The notes under the pieces: generated by a model | Told to the model about the DNA's origin: nothing | Database searches by the model: none | The model's input: only the letters and a program-made list of their open reading frames with translations | Made by a program: the position numbers and the translations under genes | DNA from: Tamarix chinensis | Lineage: Eukaryota; Streptophyta; Magnoliopsida; Caryophyllales; Tamaricaceae | Length of the DNA: 64,000 bases | Assembly (NCBI GenBank): GCA_030549775.1 | Contig: CM060177.1 | Location: 61,568,638-61,632,637, forward strand | Reading direction: 5' to 3' | Part shown: piece after piece, positions 1 through 10,620 of the stretch | Layout of the letters: each line of letters begins with the position of its first letter | Numbering within the stretch: the first letter of the stretch is position 1

Positions 1-49
1 TTATTGAAAGTGGAATATTAATGAGCCGGGCCCAGGTGATTATGATATT

Positions 50-500
50 GAGTACCGGTCCACCGGTTATAATAGTGGTCCAGGAGCGTGTTGCCCTGGT
101 ATGTGATTATGAGTACCGGTCCACCGGATATAATAGTGGTCCAGGAGCGTGTTGCCTTGGTATGTGATTATGTGTACCGGTCCACCGGTTATAATAGTGG
201 CCAGGAGCGTTGTGCCCTGGATGACGATTTTATATATATTCCGGTCCACCGGCTAAAATAGTGGGGGTCCCGAGCTCAATAAAATCAGTTATGTATGTGA
301 ATAAGATTATGGAAAAATACTAATCACTTATAGTGGAACACCATGTGAGTCGGGGCCAGACCGGTCCACCGGCAAATAATAGTGGTCAGGTGCGTTCTGC
401 CCTGTGTGTTTATCTTCCGGTCCACCGGCAATAATAGTGGTCAGAGGCGTTCTGCCCTTTGTGTTGACTTCCGGTCCACTGGCTATAATAGTGGGGTTCT
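50..500 (+). repeat. Two ccggtccaccgg tandem arrays of LTR-A
   Basis: Units of roughly 55-65 bp read ccggtccaccgg, then a short variable stretch, ataatagtgg, then ccaggagcgt..tgccctg. There are two sub-arrays, separated by a unique spacer containing cttatagtggaacaccatg. The same two-array layout recurs in every LTR-A copy in the window. Each unit contains CCGGT-CC-ACCGG, a 5-bp inverted repeat. Confidence 0.85.
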
Positions 501-698
501 CGTAATCACATGGATATAAAATATGATATTGATGGATTAATGACAGAATAATGGCTTAAGGCCCAAAGTATCGATCGTGACTTATAAAGTATTATGTTTG
601 TCATTGTTATGTATGCATCTCTCATTATTTATATGTGTGTGGCTTGCATTGTGTGCCGTATGCGGGCCTGTCTTTAAGTGTGGTATTAAAGGGTTACT

Positions 699-756
699 CA
701 GTACCGTAGTACTGAAGGGATTCCCTTTATGGGGCCCCTGCCTATTCAATAGGCAG
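699..756 (+). other. Hairpin cluster in LTR-A
   Basis: Three adjacent inverted repeats are seen: cagtac..gtactg (699-714), gaaggga/ttccctt (714-727), and ctgcctatt-c-aataggcag (738-756, perfect 9-bp arms). The same three occur at 53882-53938 in another copy, with differences that mostly keep pairing, for example a G-U pair in the third stem and a longer gaaggg/cccttc stem. A role in the retroelement RNA is inferred only. Confidence 0.6.
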
Positions 757-1028
757 TGCCCTTGCAGGTATTTTCAGGTGCTACTCAAGTGGGTTACGGG
801 AAGGAGAGTAAGGAATTTTCCGGTATCGTTAGTTTTTTTTTTCTCTTTCTCATTTAAATTCTTGGTTTTAAATATTAACGTTGTTAAGGTAACCACCGTC
901 GGTGGATTTTATTCTTGTGAACAATTTGATGCGCTACTCTGATTTAAATATGTTGAAGTTCTTGCAATTTACTCTGATTTATGCATGATGAATGTCTTTC
1001 GAATTGTATTTCATTTTCTTAGCCTTAG

Positions 1029-1074
1029 CACTTGGTACTGGAACGGTATGAGTGAACCGGTCTGGTACTAAGTG
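1029..1074 (+). other. Conserved 46-nt stem-loop near the LTR-A 3' end
   Basis: The arms cacttggtact and ggtactaagtg pair over 11 bp if G-U pairs are allowed. Equivalent 46-nt structures lie at 54171-54216 (+), 47930-47975 (-) and 26197-26242 (-). Sequence differences between copies keep the stem paired. Confidence 0.65.
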
Positions 1075-1290
1075 TGGCGGTAATACTCCCAAAGTTCACG
1101 TTTTGTTTATCTGCTTCTGCAATTATCTTTTAATAAAACGAAATTTTTCAGTAGTGAATTTTGGGGGTGTTACAATTAGCTTGGTCCGAATCTAATCTGA
1201 CCCATCAAAACCTAAAAAGATTTGATTCATCAAGTTAATAAAAACACAAGATCATCTAAATATGAGCTTGCTTGGCCCAATCTTGATCGG

Positions 1291-1742
1291 ATAGAGATGT
1301 AAACGTGGCAGATTCAGGGTGGGTATGCTTATACCTATATCTATACCTTTGCCCAAATTCATACATATACCCGAACACGTATCCACTTATACATCCATAT
1401 CCTTATCCATTGGATATTTCTTACCCGATGAATAGTCCGTTTACCCATAAATGGATATTAATTAGAGGATAAATCAATTACCCAATGGATAAACCCATTT
1501 AAAGTTAAACCAAATGATAATTTTAACCTTAATTTATACTATATTTATTTTAAAATTAAGGTTACAAGTGTGATTATATATTGGGTAATTAGGTGTGGAT
1601 ATGGATACAGGTATGGGTATGGATATGATATGCCATACGTATATACAATGACTATTTTTTTTCCATCTTCCATATCTTTATAAGTATCCAACGAATAAAA
1701 CCCAATGTGTTTTGGATAAAATTAGCCCTATTTACATCCATA
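1291..1742. mobile_element. MITE-like palindromic element
   Basis: The element starts agagatgtaaacg and ends tatttacatccata, giving an imperfect terminal inverted repeat around gatgtaaa. Its interior is an imperfect long palindrome of tatacc/ggtata and tatccat/atggata words. It has no coding capacity. Flanks on both sides are rich in cccgacc/cgaaccc words and may be one older repeat split by this element. I could not find a clean TSD, so the family (hAT-like or other) is unassigned. Confidence 0.5.
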
Positions 1743-2049
1743 AACTTGACCTGACTCGACAAGCTAACCCAAGATAATCTAAAATGGACTTGACTCGAAC
1801 TCGAACTATCTCAACCCAAACCCTACCCGACTCTGTAAATTAACCCGATGCAATCTAGATCTGTAGATCTAAACCCGAACCTACCTTGAAACAAACAATT
1901 AGGAGACCCAAAATGATCCTAACTTGGAATTACTTAACCCGAACCGATCCGCAAAGAAAATGACCCTTAAATTACCTGACCCGATAAGTATCCGACCCTC
2001 TATAACCCGACCAAAACCTGATACACCTAACTCAATTTCCACCTATACT

Positions 2050-3444
2050 TAGAATACATAAAAACATAAGGATATCAACCAATCATTGAATAATATATCC
2101 ATGTATTATTTTTATTGTTTAGTTATAAAAGCTTGCAGGCATCTACTTTCTAGCATCCCTTAATACTAATAGACCAGGATCATCTTATAATTTATTATCT
2201 AATGAATTAATGACCTAGGTTAAGATATCTAGATATAATTAATAGTAGCATTATGATTAGGGACCAACTAACTAGAACCATAATTACTACCAACTCAAAT
2301 TATGTAGTTACAAAGATTAATATACTATATTAAATCAATATCTTTCATTAAAAATTAACCAACCTATTTACTACTTTTGATGTATATGTCAAAATTTGTG
2401 GATTAATGATGCTATCATAGTGTACAATTAGCACTCAAATGAATAAGGTGTCCAATTTGAATAATAAAGTTACAATCTTGGAATATTGATCATTAAGATC
2501 TACATATTAATGTAACAAAAAATATACATTACAATTAACTCTAATTCACATCTCATGATTAATTATTCCATTTCTTTTACAAAGCTTCTTACCTTATACC
2601 ACCCTAGCCTAGAATATTAATAAATAAATAAAGAAAGAAAACATACGATCTGATCACATACAAATCTTAATTTCTACTAGAATAGATGAATGATGTAAAC
2701 ACGATAGAACTAAACAATGAAAAATCAAAAAACTCAATTGAATTAAAAAATAATGAGAATTAAATTAAACAAGAAAAATGGGAAATAATTAAATGAAATA
2801 AAAGGAGTGAAAGACAATAGAAGATTGCAAGAATGCAAAACACCATATGGTATTCGATTATTCAATTACAATGAAACAAAAAACTAATGAATTTAATCTA
2901 ACACAAGATCCCTCATGGCTTGAAAATAAATAAAATAAAGTCAAAAGGCTTATGACAATTTCATCATTCCCATTTAACCTATATTGTCATATATATTAGC
3001 CATAAGCCATGTGAAGTAGATCCAAAAATTGTAAAATATATGGTATGTACTATAAGAAAGGGGGATCCTATAATTTTACCTTAAATTTATGCATGTGAGA
3101 TGAGTTAATTAAGCACGTGGGCGGAAAAGCAATGTAATACATACCATAATTCCATAAAATATGGGCTCTAGCTTTTTTTTTTTTTGCTCCTCCATTACCT
3201 TGTCTTCATTTTCTACACATGACTTTTCTTTTAGTGTCCTTCATTATCATGCATCTAATTTATATGATTTAAAGCTTTTCTCCTTATTTTATGGTCCTTT
3301 CCCTTAGTTATTTACTTAAATCGCCTCAATTTCATATTTTTCTACAAAACTAAGCCACCAGAGAAAACTTAAGGGAATTGGTAAAATTATCATAACAAAG
3401 AAAGAAAGATGGGTTAAATAATACTATAAAATATACACCTATCA
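2050..3444 (-). mobile_element. Tat/Athila-type LTR remnant, reversed
   Basis: Read on the minus strand this matches the LTR at 11181-16095. Both share the segment around tatctagatataattaat, the upstream tatatatatta TATA-like region, ccttagttatttgc/cttaaat, and the LTR start tgat(a/g)..tgtacttatca-like sequence, which ends here at 3444 as acacctatca. The LTR 3' terminus and primer site are missing near 2050. It has many indels and is AT-rich, so it is old. No internal region is attached. It is inverted relative to the copy at 11181 and therefore a separate insertion. Confidence 0.65.
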
Positions 3445-3853
3445 CCAATATAATGTAGCATCACAAATATGCTTCTAATATAAAGGAAAATAACACAACA
3501 ATATTATAATCTAGTCCTCGTCATCATGTTTAACATCTGTGATTTGTAAATCCATAATAATAAAAGAAAACTCATCAAATGAGATTTTAAAGATAAACCC
3601 TCACCTAATTTTACCCCATCTAGCCATCTTTTGAATAATAGACGGTTCGTGGCTAGTTTTTTCATACACAAAAACTCAATCTTCAACCATAAAGTATTAG
3701 AGGTTGTTTCTTTAGATACTTCCTATATCACTTTATTTGATAAACAGACTTGGGTGGTTAAGGGAGACTTTAGACCAAGCTCATCAAATATCTTCTTAAA
3801 CATTGATTTATGCTTGTTTGATTTTCCTAACAAATCCTTTTACTTTCCATTCT
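3445..3853. other. Unassigned AT-rich segment
   Basis: This lies between the Tat LTR remnant and the start of an LTR-B remnant. The plus-strand frame 3631-3858 (75 codons) contains a W-V-V-K-G-D-F stretch reminiscent of a LINE endonuclease, but nothing around it supports that. I see no other feature. Confidence 0.3.
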
Positions 3854-4506
3854 TATAATACCCCTCTTTTTTAGAGTATTTAATGTACTTTAAAGTATGT
3901 AGTTAATTAATATCTAAGTGTGTTTGATATTTGTTTATAGGTATGTTTACCGTCGGTATTGTTTTAGTTGGGCTAGGTTTAGATTTTGAAAGATAATTGA
4001 TTTTATCAAAAAATCAATCAACTTGTTTGGAGTTTCTAATCAAGTATTTTACTTCTTCAACTAGATTTTTTAGACCAGATGAATTGATAGACTTATCTGG
4101 TGTACCGGTCAACAAGTTCGATTGAGCTTGCTCTTCTTAGGGCTTAATTTTCACTATGAATATTTCCCCAAAAAATTTATAGCATCGTGATTATTTTCTG
4201 AGTGGTTTGTTTATGATTTATGCAAAAAAATTGAGCTTGTTTTTATCAATTTTAAATGGATTAATAGAGGATAATTTTTCATAATTCACTTTCTCATCTT
4301 CAACTCCTTTATTCCTCTTCTCTCTTATGCAAGACTCCTGAACCTATAACCTCTAAATATTTTTGACTTCAATCCCCTCCCCTTCTTATCCTTATTCCTT
4401 TCTTGTTTTTGAAATTCTGAGGCACATTCCTTGAAACATTTTAGTTATGACAATTTAAGTTTAAAGATAAAAAGACTAACTCAAACCTCTAAGCTTGTGC
4501 ACTTGG

Positions 4507-7500
4507 TGTAACACCTCCTTTTCTTACTATTGATTTTTTTTTCTATTTTAAAACATTATGGAAGCAATAAAATACCAAACATTCCTAGAAAAAATGGGGT
4601 GTTACCACCGCACTTAACATAAGATATACATATGTCAATAATCCTATGTAGATACAAGGATAAGAAACTAACAAACCAAAAACAAGAATAAAATGCATGA
4701 GAAATATGATATCTAGATGCTATAAGATAAAGTTTAAAAAACAAGACATCAATGGGTCCCCAAAATATTTAAATATATGGAAGAGACTAAATTGTAATTA
4801 CATAGATAAAATAAACGTAAAACATCAATAAGGCAATGCCCAAAACCCCGATTGCCATCCTTAAAAACTTGCATATGATCTTCTACTCATGGGGTTGAAT
4901 AAGTGGCTAATAAAATGGACGCATTAGTGCACTATGTACTAAGGAAGCTAAGTTACCTTCTCAACTTGAATCACAAACTTACATGGCTAAAGGTAACAAT
5001 TGAGGTCATACTAAAACACTATATCATACTTACATATTACACTTAGATGTGCATGTATTATCATGATAATATAATGCATTATGATTTCATGCCATATAAA
5101 GAATTAGACAATTCATAACTCATCATGCATAGCAAAAAATCTTAGATATCAGGGATAGCAATGTATAATTAATAACAAGTTATACCACATCTTACTAGGC
5201 TTTTCTACTATCCAATTATAGGAGTAATCCCGTGGGTCCATTTATAAGTTTACATGATCCATTAGATTAACTATTGACAAAAAAATATTCCTTTCTCCTT
5301 TTTTCTTAAGAAATGGACTCATTACTACCCCATGATCTCACATATCAAGGAAGGATATCCAAACTAGAGGGCATAAAGTATAGACGAAGTCAATAATCGA
5401 CTTAGGTGACCAAACCCTTTACTATTGATACTTCCTAGTACACTATCAGTATCTAGCATAGGTAAGGCACCGAGATTTACTAGGATCCTGCTCAAAGGCA
5501 AAGTTCGAAGGCACTAACAAAAGTTTAAATGTGGACTAAGCCTTGATGGCTAATTGTGGTTTAGGTAATCTAGAACCAAGCACAACTCAACTATCTTTCA
5601 CGTAAAGTAATTATTATGTTATTCTCTGAGGTTATATTATCACATAAGTCTCATAAATCAACTAAATAACACATCCACATAATCATTCTATCTTAACCAT
5701 TATTAGCCTCCTATCTATGTGGTGGGATTCCCATTAGTAATTAGCTAAGTTTAAATAAATCCGTTTAGATATTCCATTTAGGTCAAGAATCCACATAACA
5801 TCATCCATTTGTAGCATCATAACATAAACATTCTAGTTTTTCCTAATAAAACCATCTAAAAGAACTTATTGGGAATACGATGAATTATGAACCATTAAAT
5901 CCATCCAATATATTAGTTAATTCATGATAATAAATTTATTCTCATCATTATATAATCTTATTATAGCATAATATCAAGTCTCAAGCAATATTGAGTTCAA
6001 ATGAACAAAACATCACTCTCTAGCCAAACCAGTTGATTAGTTTATGCTAATCGATTGATTGTTTTAGCTCCAAAGCTCCCTAAAATAGGTTAATCAATTT
6101 GGTTATACTAGTAAGGTATTCTAATACCAATCGATTTGTTTTTGCCTAAACACCACATAACAAACATTTTAAATGCAGTTAAAGCTCTAAATTCCTATCA
6201 CACCAAAGCCATAATGTTTTCATTGCATAAAGACAATATTTAACATACTCATATAATAAATCATCCTTGACTTACACTAAATCAACCTTATTTCTCATGA
6301 ATCAAGCCATTTTCTCAATATTTCTTTAATACTCCAACATGCATCACCAAAATACCAACAATCTCATACATACATATAGAGATTATAAATTCACAGAGTA
6401 CACTACCCACATGCTCAGTCATGACACATTGAAAAGGTAAGAATAACTTAATTGAAGCTTAAAAAAAATTTCCCACCAAGAGGGAAAAACCTTAGGTTGA
6501 AAGATCTCAACTCTCAAAACCTTAAAAATAAGATGGTAAAACTCTGAAACCCTTAAATAGTTCTTATAAATCAAGGACTCAAATTAGGGAAGTAAATGAA
6601 CTTAGCACCTCCAAGAGAAAATAAGGAAATAATCAAGTCAATTCAAAGTTAACTTTTTCCCTAAATGTAACTCTTTATTGCTTAAGAATAAAATAATAGG
6701 GGAACAAAGAAAGGATAAGAAGAGTGAATAAAATTAGAATGAAATCTTGTAGTGGAGAAGAGTTAGCACTAGTGTTGAAAAGCTTAGGGGTGCTTTAGTG
6801 GTTGAAAGAAAAGTATGGAAAATAGATTATTAGGGTTATTTATAGCCAACAAATTGGTTAAGGAAGGAGTAAGGATATACAGCATTTTTAAACTTTAACT
6901 TTACCATTTGAATATGAGATTAATAAGAAAATTTATCAAGAATAGGTTTATTTCCATTTTAGAGCTCAAAATTTGATGTTCTAGAGAATGTAGGTCGAGT
7001 TAATCTAAGAAAGATGAAACACAAGAAGGGAAATAGTATATTAGCAAGGGAAGCATATCTCCCAACCAAGCAGTGATAGTGTAGAATCAAAAGATTGGTT
7101 CTAGAGTCATGTAGAGGAAAGAGGAAGATGAAGACAAGGAGTAATCTCATCATCCTTGTTGACCTCATAGGTCAGTCAACCATTGATTTGATGATAAAAA
7201 GCTCAATTATGAATGTAACTTATCTAGTTAAGTGTGCATGTGTATCATAGCAAAAAGTGAAGTATTCAACACTTAACTAAGTCAAGGAGTACTATGGAGA
7301 TTAGGTTTACATATTGTATCCCAAGTACAAGCCAAAGATCAACAAAGAAGAACAAAATAAGACTCTATCTTCAAGTACTTCAGTTTCATTTGAGTAATAT
7401 ACAAACTATGAAGGGATAACAAGTGTTCTCAAGACATCAAGACTCAAGCTTCAAAGAGTATGTTACAATCTTAGGTTTTATGTACATATGATTCACATAT

Positions 7501-9150
7501 TGAGCACTTAGATTTTTCAATGATTTTATATCTATAATCATATTTAAAATGAATTTTGAAATTTTTTAAATTGATTTCATAATTCAAAATATTTCCAAGT
7601 ATTTTTGTAAAATTTTTTAAATTGAATTTATTTTAAGCAATTTTTCAAATGGAAGAAATTGTAAAATTCACCATAAATTACATAGATATAATTTATGGGT
7701 GAATAATATTTTCTTGGAAATCTTAGGATGTCTACTTTCCAACAAAAATGATAGCACTCAATTTAGAGCTTTGTAGCTTAAGTTATGGTCTTTTCTATAA
7801 AATTTTGTAATATTAAAAACTAGTTGACCTATCGACTAGTTTTAAACCCATTGACTTATTTGCAAACTAGTTGAATAATCTGGGCATTTGTGATAGTTTT
7901 TATCTAGCTGTAATTCAACAATTGTAGTGATTTTTAAACCTAACTACTAGTGCCCATTTTTTTTTTTTTCATTTTTTAGCACTATAAATAAGAGTTGTTA
8001 GACTTTAGTAAACATCAATTAAGCTAGCAAAACTCTTCTAAAATCATCATTTTCACATCTTACAAAGAATCAAAGAGAGTTATGATTTTACACTTTTAAA
8101 TCAAAATCAAGTTTCTAGTGCTCTATTTGTTCTTCATATTTAGCTAGAGTGCTCATACCCTTGTAATTATTATTTCTCTAGCTAGATAAATATCTTCACT
8201 AGTGATTATTTACTTTCATATGCTATCTAGTGAAGATTTTTATTTTATTCATTCAAACTCATCATTTCAAACACAAGCGAAGAGTGGTGTGTTGTTTAGC
8301 ATTCCTAATAGAGGTTATTAAAATTTTAGTGTCATAAACATAGAGAGGATAACTAGGCAAAGTGTAAATCATCTCCAAGAGGGTTATTGAGATTGTAGGC
8401 TTATAAACCAAGAGAGGAGTGATCGTCATCAAACACACACTATAAATAAAGAGAGATTCAAATCTAAAAGCAAAACCTTTTGGTAGTAGATGTAGAGAAA
8501 TTTTGTAGAGTTTCTTGAACCACTATAAATCACTTATTTATTGTTTTCTATTCTTTTAATTATTTATCACAAAATTTTAATTTGGAATTATTGTTACAAA
8601 ATACTCTTTTCAGCCCCTCTAGAGTGTCCATATAGTCTTTTACTACTCCTTTTCTATCATGATCAGACCTTTGAATATATTTATGGTAAAAATTAAAATA
8701 GGATGAATGATTAAAAGAGTTAAGGTTTACTCATGAATAGCTTTAATTTTGATAAACAAGGTTCCATTTTGATGAATAGAATATTTCTAGGAAAATCAAG
8801 CTAAAAAAGTACTCAGCCGAATAGACTATTCGATTGGGTTTATCAAACCTATTGATTATGACAAACCAGATTAATTATTATATAGACTATTCAATTAGTT
8901 TGACCAAACCACTCAATTGGTTTTGTTAAATTAAAACCCTAGATGAAACAAAAAACTAGTCAATTAGTTCATAGAACCAGTTGATGGGCATATCAAGGAA
9001 ACTCATTTTACTCAATTTGTTTCCATGCTTTTCAAATTTCTTTTTAAATCAAACCCAAAATATAATTCCAAATCAAGATCAAACATTATCCAAGTTTCAT
9101 GAAACATAAGAATGTATCATTTTATAATATTACAAATATGGGGTATTACA
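4507..9150 (-). mobile_element. Solo LTR-B, reversed, with nested SIRE LTR
   Basis: It begins tgtaacacctcc and ends atggggtattaca, the reverse of a TGTAATACCCC...GGTGTTACA LTR. The flanks are cttgg (4502-4506) and tttgg (9151-9155), a TSD with one C-to-T difference. Inside, read on the minus strand, are cgattggtt-type repeats near the 5' end (8800-9000) and again near 6030-6160, the order seen in LTR-B at 11522-14955. Removing the nested SIRE LTR leaves about 3.1 kb. There is no internal coding region. ORFs here are short and unsupported. Confidence 0.75.
7157..8655 (+). mobile_element. SIRE/Maximus-type copia LTR
   Basis: It starts tgttgacc, followed by ttgatttgatgat, the usual opening of SIRE-type LTRs, and near the end it carries ggtagtagatgtag and cccctctagagtgtcc. 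It aligns in order with 42456-43990 (+) and 33913-35452 (-), all about 1.5 kb. The left flank atcct resembles atcat at 8656, a possible 4-of-5 TSD, so it may be a solo LTR. The exact 3' end is uncertain because the CA terminus is not clear. It contains degenerate actagttgac/cgactagt repeats (7805-7900). Confidence 0.6.
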
Positions 9151-10129
9151 TTTGGAGACTAAAATTTAGGTTAGGGCATTAGGTATAAATTCATCCACCC
9201 TTTACCTTAATTTTACACTATTAATCCTTAGGGATTTCAAGCCAAAAGCCTTCATTTTCTCCCATTTCCACTATAAATCCTACTTTTTCTTTATACTTGA
9301 TTTACCCACATTTTCTTTCATTAGCCTACATTTCTAATCTTCCTTTCCTTTTATAATGCTTCCTCTCTCTCCCTAATTTGATCTTAAGAAAGAAGGGGTT
9401 AGATTTGGGAAAAAAGTGAGGGATTAACTTGTATCAACTAGGTTCTTTATTTTCTTCTTTAGTAGGTGGTTGTTTTCTAATTTTTCTCTTTAGAATGTAT
9501 TTTTATTTTATTTTTTTATGGTTTTAAATTTTTAATAAGTTTTAATATCATTTACTATAAGGTGCTCAAGTGTTGGAAAGCTTTATTAATAATGACTTTT
9601 GCTTTTGGTGGCTTTCCAAAATTTTCCTAAGGTTAACCATTTCCTTCCTTATTTTATGGAAAATGGTATGAGTAAGTGGAAAAAATGTTTTTTTCTTCTA
9701 TAAAATAATGAATCTTAAACATAGAATTATTTTAATCACATAAATGTTGCATAAATAAAATAATTAATAGAAAGTCTGACTTGAAGTCGTATGTACATAA
9801 GCCTCATGGTTATGATTTGGATTTTATAGTTGCCTTTGTTATTTTGAGAATCTCAAAGGACATTAGTATGTGTACTATGATTTAGTGATTGTTTTATGAT
9901 GGCCTATCATGAAGAGAATATGATATATGATTTCTTAGATCTTATTAAATTCATAAGATGCAAGTATGATTTTATTTTACCATTGAGATTCTCATCATGA
10001 TTTTGGTATTTCACATGTTAATCCATGATTATTACTCTTTAAGATCCACAAGTGGGCCATGATTGATGTTCGGTTTGATTGAGAAAAGTTTGTAGAATAT
10101 GATTGTGTGTAATGGGATTGACAAGGGGC

Positions 10130-10620
10130 TAGTTTTACTTCAACCAATCGATTGGTTTGACCAAACCAATCGATTGATTATTGGAACACTTGATCAATTG
10201 GGTGAACCAGTTTACCAATTGGCTTGTGACATCAGTGGTCTTGGTATTATGCTAAACTCATTGACAAATTTAACCAAACCAATCAAAGGGTTCATAAAAC
10301 AATTGATAAATTAGGTCAACCGATTAGTTATTTAGTCTTTGAACTTAGCAATCCTTGCCTTTCCTTAAACCCATAGACTAGTTTGACTAAACTAATAATA
10401 TGGTTTCTAGAATAATCAAATGGCTAAGTTAACTAATAGATTGGTTGATTTGAGACTCTAGTAAACTTAGCCCCTATTGAGACCCATTGATTGGTTGGAC
10501 AAAACTAATTGATGGGTTCTTAGAATAGTTAATAGGTTAGGTTGACTAGTTGGTTGGTTCACCAATCAAATTATTTATGAGACTAATCAACTAGTTAACA
10601 TGATCAATCAACTAGCTGTT
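10130..10620. repeat. cgattggtt-type minisatellite (LTR-B)
   Basis: Degenerate 25-30 bp units are built from the near-palindrome ccaatcgattggtt and variants such as ccgattagttatt and caactagttaac. Other blocks of this type lie at 6030-6160, 7805-7900, 8800-9000, 11640-11760, 12620-13200, 34560-35060, 42840-43500, 46570-46920 and 58110-58210. Confidence 0.75.

Larger units (their letters stand above)
1..1174 (+). mobile_element. LTR-A, 3' portion (left part outside window)
   Basis: This is the 3' three-quarter-kilobase or more of a long gypsy LTR that ends in ttttgggggtgttaca at 1174. It matches the 3' end of the complete copy at 49232-54317 in order and content: two arrays of ccggtccaccgg units, a hairpin cluster (699-756), a ccacc-ggtgg mini-hairpin (near 892), a 46-nt stem-loop (1029-1074) and the terminal cagtagtgaattttgggggtg. 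The 5' end lies before the window, so no TSD can be tested. CCGG and CpG sites are well kept, suggesting a fairly young copy. ORFs here (for example 577-942) are interrupted low-complexity frames and are not genes. Confidence 0.85.

Noticed and set aside
577..942. 121-codon frame with hydrophobic start
   Set aside because: It spans the hairpin cluster of an LTR-A. The copy at 53802-54132 does not keep the same frame.
3631..3858. LINE endonuclease fragment (W-V-V-K-G-D-F)
   Set aside because: Only a seven-residue likeness; no other endonuclease or RT motif lies nearby.
10099..10314. 71-codon frame
   Set aside because: It is the cgattggtt minisatellite translated, with no gene context.
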